Below are positions 50,584-62,261 of a stretch of DNA of 64,000 bases, piece after piece. The notes below the pieces were generated by a model. The model saw nothing but the letters and a program-made list of their open reading frames with translations. It did no database searches and had not been told where the DNA came from. Position numbers and translations under genes: made by a program. This DNA is from Diacronema lutheri (Eukaryota > Haptophyta > Pavlovophyceae > Pavlovales > Pavlovaceae), in contig JAGTXO010000017.1 in the NCBI GenBank assembly GCA_019448385.1, positions 310,001 through 374,000 of the forward strand. Direction: 5' to 3'. How positions within the stretch are numbered: position 1 is the first letter of the stretch; each line of letters starts with the position of its first letter.

Positions 50584-52739
50584 TTGGTGGCGGTGGCGGT
50601 GGCGGTGGCAATAGCGGTCTCGCCTCTACGGACGAGGAGCTGTGCTTCACGTGCAACAAGCCCGGGCACCGCGCCAACCAATGCCCCGAGGATATCGCAA
50701 TCGGCGGCCAGCCCGGCGTGCCGCTTTCCGCCGAGCAGGCGGCAGCGTGCTCGGCCCAACTCGCCGGCCTGCTCGCGTCCATGTCGATCGTCCCGCACGT
50801 CTGCGCGCAGGTGACGGAGCTTGCGGCGGCCAAGGGCCTCTCCAAGGCGCTGAAGCTGCTGCGCATCGCCAAGCGCGAGGAGGTGAACCAAAAGCGCGGC
50901 GCGCGCCGCAAGCGCGATTTGAGCCGTTACCTGGCCAACCTCATTTTAAAGTCGGAGACGGAGGACGAGGTTGCACTCGGCGCGGACGGCGGCGGGTTCG
51001 GCGGCGACGTGGGCGGCGACGGCGACGACGACGACGACGACTCGGCGGCCGATGACGACGGCGCGGGCGGCGGCGCGGCAGGCAGCGGCGCGGGCAACGG
51101 GCCGGGCGGCATACCACGACTATCAATCCGTCTCATTCATCGGGTGCGAGCGCGGGCGTGCAAGCGGGCGCGCAGGCGGGCGGTTGCGGCGGGCGGCTGC
51201 GGCGGTTGCGGCGGGCGGTTGCGGCGGTTGAAGCGGGCGGTTGCGGCGGTTGAAGCGGGCGGTTGTGGCGGTTGGGGCGGTTGGCGGCGGTTGCGCGAGA
51301 GGGCTTTGCGCGCGTCGCCCTCGTGCTTCGCGGCGCGCGCGCCACGCGATCCACTCCTGACAGCGCGCGTGGGCCGCGCGCCGCGCGCGCGCCTGCGCCG
51401 CGCGCGCGCCGCCTGCGCAGGGATCCGTCGCGTCGCTCACAACGCCGGCTGCGGCCGACGCGCTCGTGGCGGCGGCCGCGCGGCTGTGGGACGGCGGCAC
51501 GCTCGCGACGAGCCTCGGCCGGCTGCGCGGCTTCGTTCGCGTTTTAAATTTGGCGAGCGGGAATCGCCGGTGGTGGGCGGTTGGTCCTATGGCAGTGCCG
51601 GTTGGGGCTGGGCAGGGCGGCGGCAAGGGCGGCGAGCTCTCGTTGAGCGGCGCGGTCGCGGCTGTCGTGTATGAGAGTTGGGTCCGTTGCTGCCCGTTGC
51701 CCTTGCCCGCTGCACCTGCCTCCGCAAGCTGCCCGCTGCCAATTGTCCCCTGCCCCCCCTGCCCTGCACGTGTTTCTGCCGCCCGTTGAGGCAGCGCGCC
51801 CTTCCGCCCAGCACGCCGCCGTGCCCGGCCTGACGCCGTGCCGCGCCCCGCGCCACGCCATGCCGCTCCGCTTTGTCGCAGGCGGACGTCGAGGGCGCAG
51901 CGGCCGCGCTGCGCGCGCAGCAGCAGCTCGCCGGCGTGCCGTGCGTCGGCACGTGGGTTGGCGGCGCGCTTCCCGCCTACGCGCAGATGCTCGGCGCGGT
52001 CATCGCCGCGGCCAAAGGCGCGGCGGCGGAGGCGGGCCCGCCGCCCGGCCCGCCGGTGGTGACGCGGCCGGTGCGACGACCGCGCGCGCGCCACGCCGCG
52101 CCGCGCAGCCGCCTGCTTGCCTGCCATTCTGCCATCCTGCCTGTCATCCTGCCTGCCTGCCTGTCATCCTGCCTGCCTGCCTGCCTGCCATCCTGCCTGC
52201 CATCCTGCCTGCCTGCCTGCCAGCCAGCCTGTCTGCGCGCGCGCCGCGTACCGTGCGCGCCGCGCCGCGCCCGCGCCGCGCCCGCGCTCATGCGCCGCGG
52301 CCGGCGCCGTCCACGTGCGCGACGCGCTCAACGACTTGCCTCCTCACGCCCCCTGGCCCCGCCCCGCCCCGCCCTGCTCCGTCCCGCCCTGCCCCGCCCC
52401 GCCCCGCCCCGCCCCGCCCCGCCCCGCCCGCGCGCCCGAACCTCTGTCCGCCCCACACGTCGTCGCCCGGTAGGCGCCCTGGGCGCACTGCTCGGCGGCA
52501 GCCGCTGCCGCTGTCGCCGTCAACGCCACGCCCCTTCGTCCGCTGACCGCTGGCCCCGCGCCCGCGGCGACGTGCGGCGCGGCCGGCGCGGCCGGCGCGG
52601 CCGGCGCGGCCGGCGCGCAGGCGGAGGCGGGCCAGCCGCAGCCGCAGCCGCCGACGTCGGCCGCAGGCGGCGGCACACGCGGCATGCCGGCGGCGGGCGC
52701 GGCGCGGGGCGCCGCGGCGGCGCCGGCCGACGGCGGGGG

Positions 52740-52773
<34 letters not shown>

Positions 52774-55015
52774 TGGCACGGCATGGCTTCGCGTGCAGCC
52801 GGCGGCGTGGCGCGCGGAAGCGGCGGCGATGGTGGCGACGGCGGCGAGGCGGCGTGCTCGCAGGCGGGCGGGATGGTGCTCGTGAGCGCGGCGGCGGGTG
52901 GCGGCAGCGGGCCGTCGCTCGGCACGGGCTCGCTGTGGGGTTCATCACCCGCCAGCGGCGCGGGCAGCGGCACAGGCGGCGGCGACGGCAGCGGAGGCGG
53001 CGGCAGTGGCGGCGCGGGCGCCCGCTGCGGTTGCGGAATGGGCGGTGGCATCTTCGCTGAAGAAGCAGACGCTGTACACGCAGCGCTCCTGGCGCACGGG
53101 CTGCTTGACGACGTGGACTCTCCGACAGATGCGGCGCGCCGTGCGAGCGCCGGCCAGGCCGCCGCCGCCGCCGGTGGCGGCGGCGGTGGCGGCGGCAGTG
53201 GCGGCGGCGGTGGCGGCGGCGGCGGCGGTGGTGGTGGAGGCGGCGACGGGCTCGCGGGCTGGGCTTCGTTAGGCTTGTGCGGCGGCAGCGGGTGCGGCGC
53301 CACCGCGCCGCTGCCGGGCACGGGCTGCGCCCAGCCTGCGAGCGCGGCGGGCGGCGGCCGCGCGCCGCAGCCCTCCCTCCCGCCGCCGCCGCCGTCATCG
53401 TCCGCCACGGCGTCCGCGTCCGCGTCGGCCTGTCCGGGTGGGCTCGGTGGGTGCGCAGGTCCGGGCGGGCTCGGCGGGTGCGCAGGTCCGGGCGGGCTCG
53501 GCGGGTGCGCAGGTCCGGGCGGGCTCGGCGGGTGCGCAGGTCCGGGCGGGCTCGGCGGCCTCGGCGCGCAGTTGGGCGTTTCGTCAGCCTCGAATGCGCA
53601 GCAGCAGGCGCAGCTCGCTGTATCGGCTGCACAGTATGGCTGCCAGGGCGCGCCGCAGCCGATGACGTCGGCGGCGGGCGGCTGCTACGCCCGCGGGTGC
53701 GGCGGCGGCGGAGGCGACGTGGACCGGGCCGCGTGGGCGGGCGGAGGCGGCGGTTACGCTTCCATCCCGCTCCCGCCTGGCGTCTGCCAGCCCGCGTACA
53801 GCGGAGGCTGCTCTGGCGGGTTCCAGCAGCTCTCGGTGTGTCGAGCGCTCCTTCGCGTCGCCCATTCGCCCGCGTGCCCGCTCTCTGCACCCTCTTCGCG
53901 CGCACGCGCGCTCGGCGCCCGCGTCTGCCTCCCTGCCCACCCTCACGCCGCCCCGCCCTGCCCCGCTGCCCTGCCCCTGCCCTGCCCCTGCCCTGCCCTG
54001 CCCCTGCCCCTGCCCCTGCCCTGCCCTGCCCTGCCCCGCCCCGCCCCGCTCTGGCCCGTCCCGCCCTCCGAACCGCCCCCGCCCCGCCCTCCGCCGCGCA
54101 GGCCAACTCCCACTCTTGGATCCCAGGCCTTGGCCTCATAGGCGGAGGAGCACCCGGTGCACTTTCCCTCGGCGCGCCCCCGTTCGAGCCCGCGCGCTCG
54201 GCGCTCGGCGCGAGCGCCGCGGCGTTCGGCGCCGCGGCGGCCGCGGCGGCGGGGCACGCGCAGGGCGGCGGATGGGGCGGCGGTGGGCTCGGCCAGCTCG
54301 GCGCGTGCGGTGGTTACGGCGGCGGGTACGGGGACGCGTGCGGTGGGTACGGCGGCGGTTACGGGGACGCGTGCGGCGGGTACGGCGGCGGTTACGGGGA
54401 CGCGTGCGGTGGGTACGGGCTCGGCTGCTGCGGCGATGGCGGCTCGGGCGGCAGCGGCGCGTGCGGCACGCTGTGCGGCAGTGCGTTTTGTGGCGGCGCC
54501 GGCGCCGGCGCCGGCGCCGGCGCGCTGCTCGGCGGCGCGGCCGCGCCGCGCGGTGCGTGCGGCAGTTACGCAAACACGATGGGCGCGATGGGTCTGGGCG
54601 GTGGCGGCGGCGCGTTCTGCGGGCTGCCCACGGCGCAGTTCACGCAGTCGCCGCCGCAGCAGCAGCAGCAGCACGCGCGCGCGGTACAGCCGCAGCAGCA
54701 GCAGCAGCAGCAGCAGGCAGGAGGCGGCGGAGGCGGAAGCGGAAGCGGAGGCGGAGGCGGAGGTGGTGGGATGGGCGGCAGCGGGCTTCTCGGCTGCGGC
54801 TGCGTTGGCTTTGGCCACATGGGCGGCTTCTCGCAAGGCGCGCAGCTGCACGCCGCCGGCACGGGCGCCATGCTGCTCCAGCCAGGCGTCGGTCTTCCAC
54901 CGCACGCGGCTGCGCATTTCTACGGCGGCGGCTGCGGCGCTCCGTTTGGCGCTGGCGGGCTCGGCGGCGGCGCAGGCGGCGGCGCGCAGCGCGCCTTCGA
55001 CTTCGCGGCGGCGAT

Positions 55016-55049
<34 letters not shown>

Positions 55050-55214
55050 GGCGGCTGCCAGGCGCAGCAGCATGGCGGCGGTGTCGCTGCGGCTGGCTAC
55101 CCGCAACACTCCTACGCGGCGGCGCAGCAGGCGCAGGCGCAGGCGCAGGCGCAGGCGCAGGCGCAGCACCAGCTTGCAGCTGCGATGGCGTCGGCGCAGC
55201 AGCCGCCAAAGTGA
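49554..55214 (+). CDS. Gly/Gln-rich CCHC zinc-knuckle protein
   Basis: Probable RNA- or single-stranded-nucleic-acid-binding protein. The best exon model is 49554-51143, 51421 to about 51540, 51882 to about 52056, about 52502-53835 and 54102-55214. Exon 1 has EEVRKVHQSSAAELANYIVW and KNPSAFALSLARKFTQGSED, a long poly-Gly part, one zinc knuckle (CFTCNKPGHRANQC) and a basic helix (KREEVNQKRGARRKRDLSRY). Later exons carry AAAARLWDGGTLATSLGRLR, GVPCVGTWVGGALPAYAQML, FAEEADAVHAALLAHGLLDD and then prion-like Gly/Gln/Tyr repeats up to the stop at 55212. Introns are rich in CCTGCC- and CCCCGC-type simple repeats. Middle exon borders are uncertain, and two genes instead of one is possible. Confidence 0.55.
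53431..53559 (+). repeat. Coding minisatellite, 27-base unit, about four to five copies
   Basis: GGTCCGGGCGGGCTCGGCGG plus GTGCGCA repeats head to tail and encodes GPGGLGGCA units. The copies are nearly identical, so the array is young or homogenised. It lies within the zinc-knuckle gene. Confidence 0.85.
54301..54420 (+). repeat. Coding minisatellite, 33-base unit, three copies
   Basis: The unit encodes ACGGYGGGYGD and is repeated three times, followed by a partial copy. Poly-CAG runs coding for Gln follow at about 54657-54716 and 55016-55050. This is the most repeat-rich exon of the zinc-knuckle gene. Confidence 0.8.
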
Positions 55215-55969
55215 GCGCAACGGTGCGCTGCTGCTCTGCTCAGCGTGCGCCGCGCGCCATTGCGCCAAAGTGGCGGGCGCGCGCGGTTCGAGGCGCTGTG
55301 CGCGCGGCATGCGCCAGGCCGGCGGCGCCTGGGCGTCAGGGCCCGGAATGTCGGTGCGGCGCGGCCTGGCGCGGCGCGGCGGGCGCGAGGCGTGGCGCGA
55401 GCGGCGCGAGCGGTGGCGAGCGAGGAAGTTTCTGAGGGTGTGGGCGAGCGAGCGGCGAGGTAGGCGCGCATGCGCCGCGCGCGTCGCCGCCGAGCGGTAA
55501 GCGGGCGGCGACGCGGCGTGCCACGTCGTGGCGGAGGCGGGAGGGGGGGCCATGCGGGAGAGGAAGGCACGCACGGACAGTGAACACGAACTGAACGCGC
55601 GACTGTGAAGCGCGGCGGACGCGGCGCCCCCGCACTGAAGATGGTGCTGGTGCTGGGCGCCAAGAGGCTCGTTGAAGGTCACTGGTGTGAAGTCGTATCT
55701 CCCTTCCTCTTCCATCGTCCTCCCTTCTCTCTCTGCCCGCAGCCAGCGCGCACAGCGCGGTGTGCTCGCACGTGCGAAGTGCGGCCTGGCCATTTTGACG
55801 AAGCCGCGCAGAGCCTTGGACAAGAGCATGTGTCCGACTGGGGGGCCAGCCGCCAGCACCGTTCAGGCAGGAGTCCAGGCAAGAGTCCGGACAGCCCTGG
55901 GGGGGGGGGGGGGGGGAAGGGGGTCGCGCGCAGGATTTTTTTCGGCTTCCAGAAGTTGCACGTACTCAA
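55215..55969. other. Intergenic region between convergent genes, no gene seen
   Basis: The zinc-knuckle gene ends at 55214 and the amidase gene on the other strand ends at 55970. A G-run is at about 55898-55917. No conserved protein, RNA or repeat is recognised. Confidence 0.5.
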
Positions 55970-57460
55970 TCAGGCGGCCGCCGCGCGCAGAATGTCCGCA
56001 AAGTGCGCGGCGGGCGGGCGTGCGGGCACGCCCGCACGCGCGAGCGCGAGCTCGAGCGCGTGCGCCGTGCGCAGCAGTTCCGCCTCGTCCCATTGGTCGG
56101 CGAGAAGATGAAAGCCAATGGGCAGGCCGGCCGCGTCGTACCCGACTGGCATCGTCAGGCCGGGCATGCCGAGCAAGTTGGCCAAGAAGATGAAGCGCAT
56201 CAGGGCCATCACCGTCCCACTGTCAGACTCGCCACACTCACGGGCGGCCGCCGAGAGCACAGGCGGCGCGCACGGCGCGGTCGGCGTCGCGAGTACATGA
56301 AGGCGGTGTGCTGCAAAGGTGCGTCGCACCGCGTCAAGCGCCCACCCCCGCAGCCGGCACGCGGCGAGGTACTCGGTCGCGGAGAAGGTGGAGCCGAGCG
56401 CGAGTGCGATCCGCGTCGCGGGCTCCATCGCACCGTACGCGCGCCCGCACGCCGCGCCGTCGCTCACGGCGGCCATTTCGGAGCTGACGATGATGGCGTG
56501 CGCCATCGCGAGCACGGCGAGGTGCGGCAGCTCCACCGCGACGAGCTCCGCTCCTAACGCCTCGAGCGCGCGCAGCGCCTCGCGGCACGCACGGACGACC
56601 TCGGGGACGCCGTCGTCGAACCACGCGCGCATCACGCCGACTCGCGTCCCGCGCAGCGGCCCGACGTCGGAGGCGGAGGCGGCGGCGCGCATGCCCGCGG
56701 CGTGCGGCGGCGGAGGCCCCGCGAGCCCGTACTGCGCCGTGTACGGGTGGCCGGCCGCGGCGGGCGCGAGAAGCAGGTGCGCAAGTGTCACGTCGCGCAC
56801 GCACGTTGCGATGGGGCCAAGCCTTAGGCACGTCTGCACGCGCGCGCCGACCGAGCTGTACGGCACGCGGCCGTGGGTGGGCGAGAGGCCGTACACACCG
56901 CAGAACGCGGCGGGCAGCCGGATCGAGCCGCCCGCGTCCGTGCCGAGCGCCATCGGCACGAGGCCACTCGCGACAGCAACCGCTGAACCGGAGGACGATC
57001 CACCTGTGTATCGACCCGGCGCGTGCGGGTTAAGCGGGCCACGGTCGCGCGCATTGTAGCCGAGCGGCGCGCAGCCCAGCTCGTGCATCGTCGTCTTGCC
57101 GATCAGCACGCACCCCGCCGCGCGCAGCCGCGCGACGCTCACATCGTCGTCGATGCACGCCGCGCGCAGCGTCGAGTAAGAGCCGTCTGTCGTGACATGC
57201 CCAGAGATGTCAATCGATGCCTTGACGGCGACGGGCACGCCGTCCCACACGCCGCGCGGCGTGCCCGCGGCGAAGCGCGCGTCGCTCTCCCGCGCCGCGG
57301 CGAGCACCGCCGCGCCGTCGAGCGGCCGCTCGAACGCGACGAGGTGCGCGAGCTGCTCCTCGGCGGCGGCGAGCACGGCCGCCGCGACGCGCGACGGCGT
57401 CGTGCGCCCGTCGCGGTAGGCGCGCGCGTAGTCCTCGACGGACCAAAAGGCGGTGCCGAC
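55970..57460 (-). CDS. Amidase-signature enzyme, 5' end disrupted
   Basis: Hydrolyses an amide bond with a Ser-cisSer-Lys triad. From 57460 downward the protein reads VGTAFWSVEDYARAYRDG, GVWDGVPVAVKASIDI (catalytic Lys), IGKTTMHELGCAPLGYN, RYTGGSSSGSAVAVASG (cis-Ser) and GTDAGGSIRLPAAFCG (nucleophile Ser region), so all three residues are present. It continues to MPGLTMPVGYDAAGLPIGFH, the normal C-terminal block, and stops at 55970. The order is that of AtzF/allophanate-hydrolase-like or Glu-tRNA amidotransferase A-like enzymes. The frame stays open upstream, but that DNA is the inverted-repeat block, so the true N-terminus is lost or lies in an unseen exon. No intron is needed. Confidence 0.75.
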   Translation of the reverse strand, partial: VGTAFWSVEDYARAYRDGRTTPSRVAAAVLAAAEEQLAHLVAFERPLDGAAVLAAARESDARFAAGTPRGVWDGVPVAVKASIDISGHVTTDGSYSTLRAACIDDDVSVARLRAAGCVLIGKTTMHELGCAPLGYNARDRGPLNPHAPGRYTGGSSSGSAVAVASGLVPMALGTDAGGSIRLPAAFCGVYGLSPTHGRVPYSSVGARVQTCLRLGPIATCVRDVTLAHLLLAPAAAGHPYTAQYGLAGPPPPHAAGMRAAASASDVGPLRGTRVGVMRAWFDDGVPEVVRACREALRALEALGAELVAVELPHLAVLAMAHAIIVSSEMAAVSDGAACGRAYGAMEPATRIALALGSTFSATEYLAACRLRGWALDAVRRTFAAHRLHVLATPTAPCAPPVLSAAARECGESDSGTVMALMRFIFLANLLGMPGLTMPVGYDAAGLPIGFHLLADQWDEAELLRTAHALELALARAGVPARPPAAHFADILRAAAA

Positions 57461-58302
57461 CGCGAAGAGCGCGGCACCCGAAGACGGCTGCACCGAGCCC
57501 GCGCCGGGTGGCAGCGAGCGGCAGCACCTCCTCGGCGAGCCCGCCCCGCGCCTTCCCCTCCACGTGGCGTTTTGAGGCAGACGGACACGCGCCCACACTG
57601 CGACTGGGCACGCTGCTCGAGGCAGACACGCACCCAACGCGCGCGCACCACGCGCCCGCGCCGGCGGGCCGGTGTGAACGAGCGAGAGCTCGGTGTCGCC
57701 AACGGGGGCACGGGCGCGAGTTCGGTCCGCCTCTCGACGGACGCAGGCGACGCTGCCGGGAACTTCCCCGACGCCTGCACATCCAGGGCTTCGAGGTACA
57801 GAGCTGGGCAACAGTGCCGCTCGTCACCGATGAGGCGGCCAAGCTCGCTATCCTTGCTGCCCTCAGCTCCACCAAACAGCCGGGCGACCCAACGGTTCGT
57901 GATCGCCTGGCCGCCAGGTGCGAACCGCGCCCATGCAAGCGCTTCACCCGGATTCTCCGCCCCGCTGCGGACGTCCGCCTGCCGGCCGCGAACACGGCCG
58001 GTGCGCGCTGCCGCCTGGCCCAACACGAAAACGCGCCCGCCCCCGAGGCCGCAGGTCCTACCTGCCCAAGCGCAGCCCAACGGCACGCAGACAGCCCGCC
58101 TTGGCAACCGACTCGTGCGCGAGCTCTCCGCCCTCCACAAGAGCCTGCCCCACGCCACCGCCGACGCGGAGCCAGCGCAGCCGACGCCCCTCCGCGACGC
58201 TCGCGCCGCAAGGCGCAAGGGCCCCGGCAAGACGGCGTCAACCAAGCCCGCCGCTGGCACAGCGCCGGCACCCGGAGCCCACCCCAAGCCCCCGCGCACG
58301 CC

Positions 58303-58341
<39 letters not shown>

Positions 58342-58731
58342 ATCGGCGGACCGATTGCGTTTTGGTGCGCCAGGCTCAAAGCGCCATCGCAGTGGCGGGC
58401 CCGCAGACGCAGACGCTGACATGCCCAACGCTGGGCACTGAGGCCGCAGGCCGGCCCTCCTGGACCTGGCGGGCAGCGGGCCACGCGAGCCTCGCACTGA
58501 CCGTGGCGGTCGCTGCCACCGTGATAGCTGCGGGTGCGGCGGCCTTGGCCCCAACCCCATCATCCGTCTTCATCCCCGCCCTGCTCGCGCTCGCGGCCTA
58601 CGTCGGCAATCCCTGCACCGGGATCCGCCCCGCGAAGTCCACACAAGACTTATCCGTGCTGCACGCCAGCCGCGCGCGCCGACGCGCGCCGCTCCCACAC
58701 GCTCACCTCAGTTTCCGCGGGCGGCCCAACG

Positions 58732-58770
<39 letters not shown>

Positions 58771-59113
58771 TGGCAGGCGGCCATCGAGCCGCATTCGCAC
58801 ACCCGCCCGGGGCCTCCCGCCGCACCCGCAGCGGCTCGGCGCCTTGAATCCTCCCGTCCCCTGGGGTGAGGCCTCCAACCCGGGCCCAGCGCGCTCCGAC
58901 TGCCTCACGCTCGCCAGCGCCAACCTCGGCGGCATGGTAGGCCCCGAGCGAAAAGCCGCACTTCTCGCCGTCCTCGTCGGGCGCAAGTACGATGTCCTGC
59001 TCCTGCTGCCGACGCGGCTCTCGCGCGCGCGGACTACCGCGCCGGGCAGATCGCCGCAGACGCACGTGAGTGCACACGTGCGGACAAGGCGCACACGCTC
59101 GACGTCCAGTTAG
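57461..59113 (+). mobile_element. Non-LTR retrotransposon (LINE), 5' part, right copy
   Basis: Mirror of 25674-27318. Segments such as FEVQSWATVPLVTDEAAKLA and LGNRLVRELSALHKSLPHA lie in the first part, in different frames, then GEASNPGP near 58865 and the endonuclease start LTLASANLGGMVGPERKAAL. It lacks the remaining endonuclease and the reverse transcriptase. It starts at the same base as the duplication arm and directly abuts the amidase gene. Confidence 0.5.
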
Positions 59114-59408
59114 CGCACGTGCACGTGCGCGCCACTGGTCACATTTAAGCATCCGTGCTCGCCCACAGCGTCGCCATCCACAAGATGCGCGCTGGAGCCA
59201 TCCAAGCAGGGCTCTGCCTGCTCGGCTTCCGCAAGGCAATTTGGGCCGCGGACAGCGGACAGCGGACGGCGTGCGCGTGCGAGGTGCGAAAGGAGGAAGG
59301 AGGTAGGGAGAGTGGTGTGTGTGTGTGTGGGGGGGGGGGGGGTGGGGTGGGGGGGGGGGGGGGGGGGGGGGAGGGCACAGCGGCCGCCGGAGACGAGGAC
59401 GCACTCAC

Positions 59409-60804
59409 CGCTGTTGGCAATGCGCGCGTCACGGAGACAACTTGGCGGGCCTCGCGCGCAGCTGGGCCGATCGCCGCCGTAGAGATGTCTGCAGCCGTCT
59501 CCGCGATGCCGATCGTCGCATCTGTTGGCACCGCTGCCATCTGCCGCACCCGCGGCCAGGCTGCCGGCAAGGTCGGCGCGTCGGGCTCCGAGCTCGGCCA
59601 CGCAGGCGATGCGGCCGACGGCGGTGACGCTGAGCCCAGCGCCGGGTCCAACGGCTCCACGTCGAGCCGGCTGTAAAAGAGCATGCTCGCACCACTTGCC
59701 CACGCCAGCGCGTCGGACTCAGGCACGTTGTAGATCTGCGCGGGCAACGCGCGTGCGTGCGGCAGGCGCGCGCGCGAGCTTTCAGGCCACGCGCGCGTGC
59801 CGCGCGGGAGGACGGGGCGGTTGCGGCTGCGCTCGACCGCCGGTCGCGGCACCGAGCGACCGTGCGCGCCGCCGCACGTTGTAGTCGTCGCACGGAAGCC
59901 AAGCCTCGTTGCGGAGCACGATGGCGACAAGGTGCCCGCTCATCGGCCCCTCGCCCACGTGCAGTACGCCGGCGACGAGGAGGTGGTCGCGCCCGCCGAG
60001 TCGCAGCCGCGGCGCGCACACGAGCGCGCGGTTGTTCTTGCACTGCGGGCCATTGCCGCGCGTCGTGCGCGGCGCCTCGACAGCAATGCTGGCTGGCGTG
60101 AGCACGCCCGAGTGGCCCGCGTTCGTGTGGCCATCCCGCGGCGGCCCAGCGGCGCCCCCCAGAGCGTGTGCAAGCGCGCGCGCCGCATCGCCGCCGACGC
60201 TGACGAGTACGGCGATGCCCTCGCCGGACTCTGAAGGCACGGCGATCTGCTCGAGCACTGGCCCGACGCGTGTGTCGGCTCCGAAGGCCGCAGCGAGCCC
60301 GGGCACTCGGCCGAGCAGCAACCGGAAGAACTCAGCGGCATCCTGCGGCGTCCTTCGCGCGCCACGGCCCGAGATGACGTCAATGACGGACACAAGACAC
60401 AGCTGTGTCGGCGCCTTGGTGTCCTCGATCAGCGTGCCAAAGTCCCGAAAACGCGCCCTCTCGACGCTGTTGGCACGGCGCGAAGCGGAGCGAAGCATCG
60501 CGCGGAGCACGTTCAGGGCGAAGAGCGATTGCATAAGGACGGTCGTGTAGCACGCGTTGCCCTCGTTTTTCGCGCCTGCGCCGCGCCGCGCAGCGCCGGG
60601 TGTGCGGGGTGCGCACGCACGGTTTGCGGCGGGGCGGAGGGAGGCTGGCTGGGCGCGCGCCGAGCCCGGCAAGCCGTGCAGGCGCTCACCACGCGGCACG
60701 CCGGGCACTCTCACCGGCCACATCGGGCCGTCAAACGCGTCTTCCACAGGCTGCCGACCGACGACGTAAAACTTGCCCAAGGCGCTGCGCCGTGCACGCG
60801 CCAT
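59409..60804 (-). CDS. Ubiquitin-specific protease (peptidase C19), right copy
   Basis: Mirror of the gene at 23990-25385; exons on the minus strand are 60804-60666, 60575-59878 and 59735-59409. All motifs named for the left copy are present (KNEGNACYTT, TPQDAAEFF, GHLVAIVLRN). Differences noticed are single substitutions, for example LLYSRL in the left copy reads LFYSRL here, and RLLLGGRDH reads RLRLGGRDH. Both copies keep the catalytic residues, so neither shows obvious decay in the protease core. Confidence 0.7.
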
Positions 60805-62261
60805 GCGCGCGCTGTTGCGGGCTGCGCAGCAGAGACGACGGGGGAATTGGCGAGCGAGGGTTGGGCGCAGATCAGCGTGGTGGCGCGGCAAGACGAGCGC
60901 GCGCCGGGCGTCTGGCGCGGAGGCGCCCCGCGCGAGGACGCGAGCCGCTTCTCGCACCGGACGGGCGCCCACGCGCAAGCCGGCTTTCGAGGACTGGTGG
61001 ATGGTGGCAGATGCCGAAACGGACACATGGAATGATGCGTCGGCGGCGCGAGCGCGGGACGATCTTGCCCGGGCAATTGTGCGCACGCTGCCAGCGCGCG
61101 TATGCGTGCGCATGCAGCGGGCGGCGCGCACGTTGCGCGTGACGGGGCGCCGAGCGGCACACCGGCGGGGACGCGCTCGCCGCTGCCGTGGCATCGTACG
61201 CTGCCTGCGTGCTGGCCCGCACGCACGTTGCCGGCGCGAGGGGACGGCGAGTGCGCCTCGGCCGAACAGGCGCGAACGTTACGCCCGAGCGCGTGGCCGG
61301 GCCCCGCCGACTGCACGCAGCGCCGGCCCAGGCGCGCATCCGCCCGACGCGGATTTGGACGACGCATCGACCGGCACGCCGAGCGTCTGCGCCCGCCTCG
61401 CGGCCGGTCGCGCCGGCCCCTCTTCGGCCCGAGGCCGCACGTCCGCCGCGCGCCGCTTCGGCGCGCGGCGCGGCGCTCCCGGAACGCGCATGGCACACGC
61501 GCGGTGCGCGGGCACGCCCGCAACGCGCCATTCCAGCGCGGGCAGTTCGGCAAGCTTGCAGCGCGCGAGCAGCCGGGCATGTGCCGCGGACACACAGTTC
61601 GCTGTGTGCGCCGGCCGCGGCGACACGGCGTAGCGGCGCGAGGCTGGCCGCCGGGGCCACGGGCGTACTGCCGTGGCGCGACGCCATGGTATGAGCATTA
61701 AATTCATCGGGGGGGGGGGAGGGGGGGGGGGGGGGGGGGGGCGTTGTGCGCGCTTGGCGCGCGAGTGGTGCGAGTGGCGGGCGAGCCTCGTCGCCCGCGG
61801 AGCCCGCCCCCGGCTCGGCGGCGCGCCGCTTGCTCGCCGGGTCGCGCACCGCCGTCGCCGCCGCTGCGCACTTGCCCAGCTTGCCGGCAGGCGGCAGGCG
61901 GCGGCGACGGCGGCGGCTGCGGCTGCGGCGCGAGCGCGACGCCGGGCGGCGGCAGCGCCGACGGCACGCGCGCAGCGGCGACCCACGCGGCGGCGGGCAG
62001 CGCGCCAGCGTGAGGCGCCTGCGCGCCGGCCGCATTGGCGCCGCCCTGCGCGCCCTAGAAGGGCGCGCAGGTACGCGGGCCGGTCGCGCGGCGCGCGGTG
62101 CTGGCGAGCACCCGACGGCTGCGCGTCGGCGCGAGCGGCGCGGCGGGCGTCGCGCCGGCGGGTGCTGGCCAGCACCGCGCGCCGGCGGCGCGCCCGCCGC
62201 CAGCGCGCCGCCCGCCGCCGGCGCCGCGCGCGCCGTCCGCGCCCGCCGCCACCGCGCGCCG

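Noticed and set aside
53431-53559. CRISPR-like regular repeats
   Set aside because: No unique spacers; the units are head-to-tail and coding, in a eukaryotic gene.
57461-57811. Upstream extension of the amidase reading frame
   Set aside because: The extra residues come from the antisense strand of the duplicated LINE block and have no amidase similarity.
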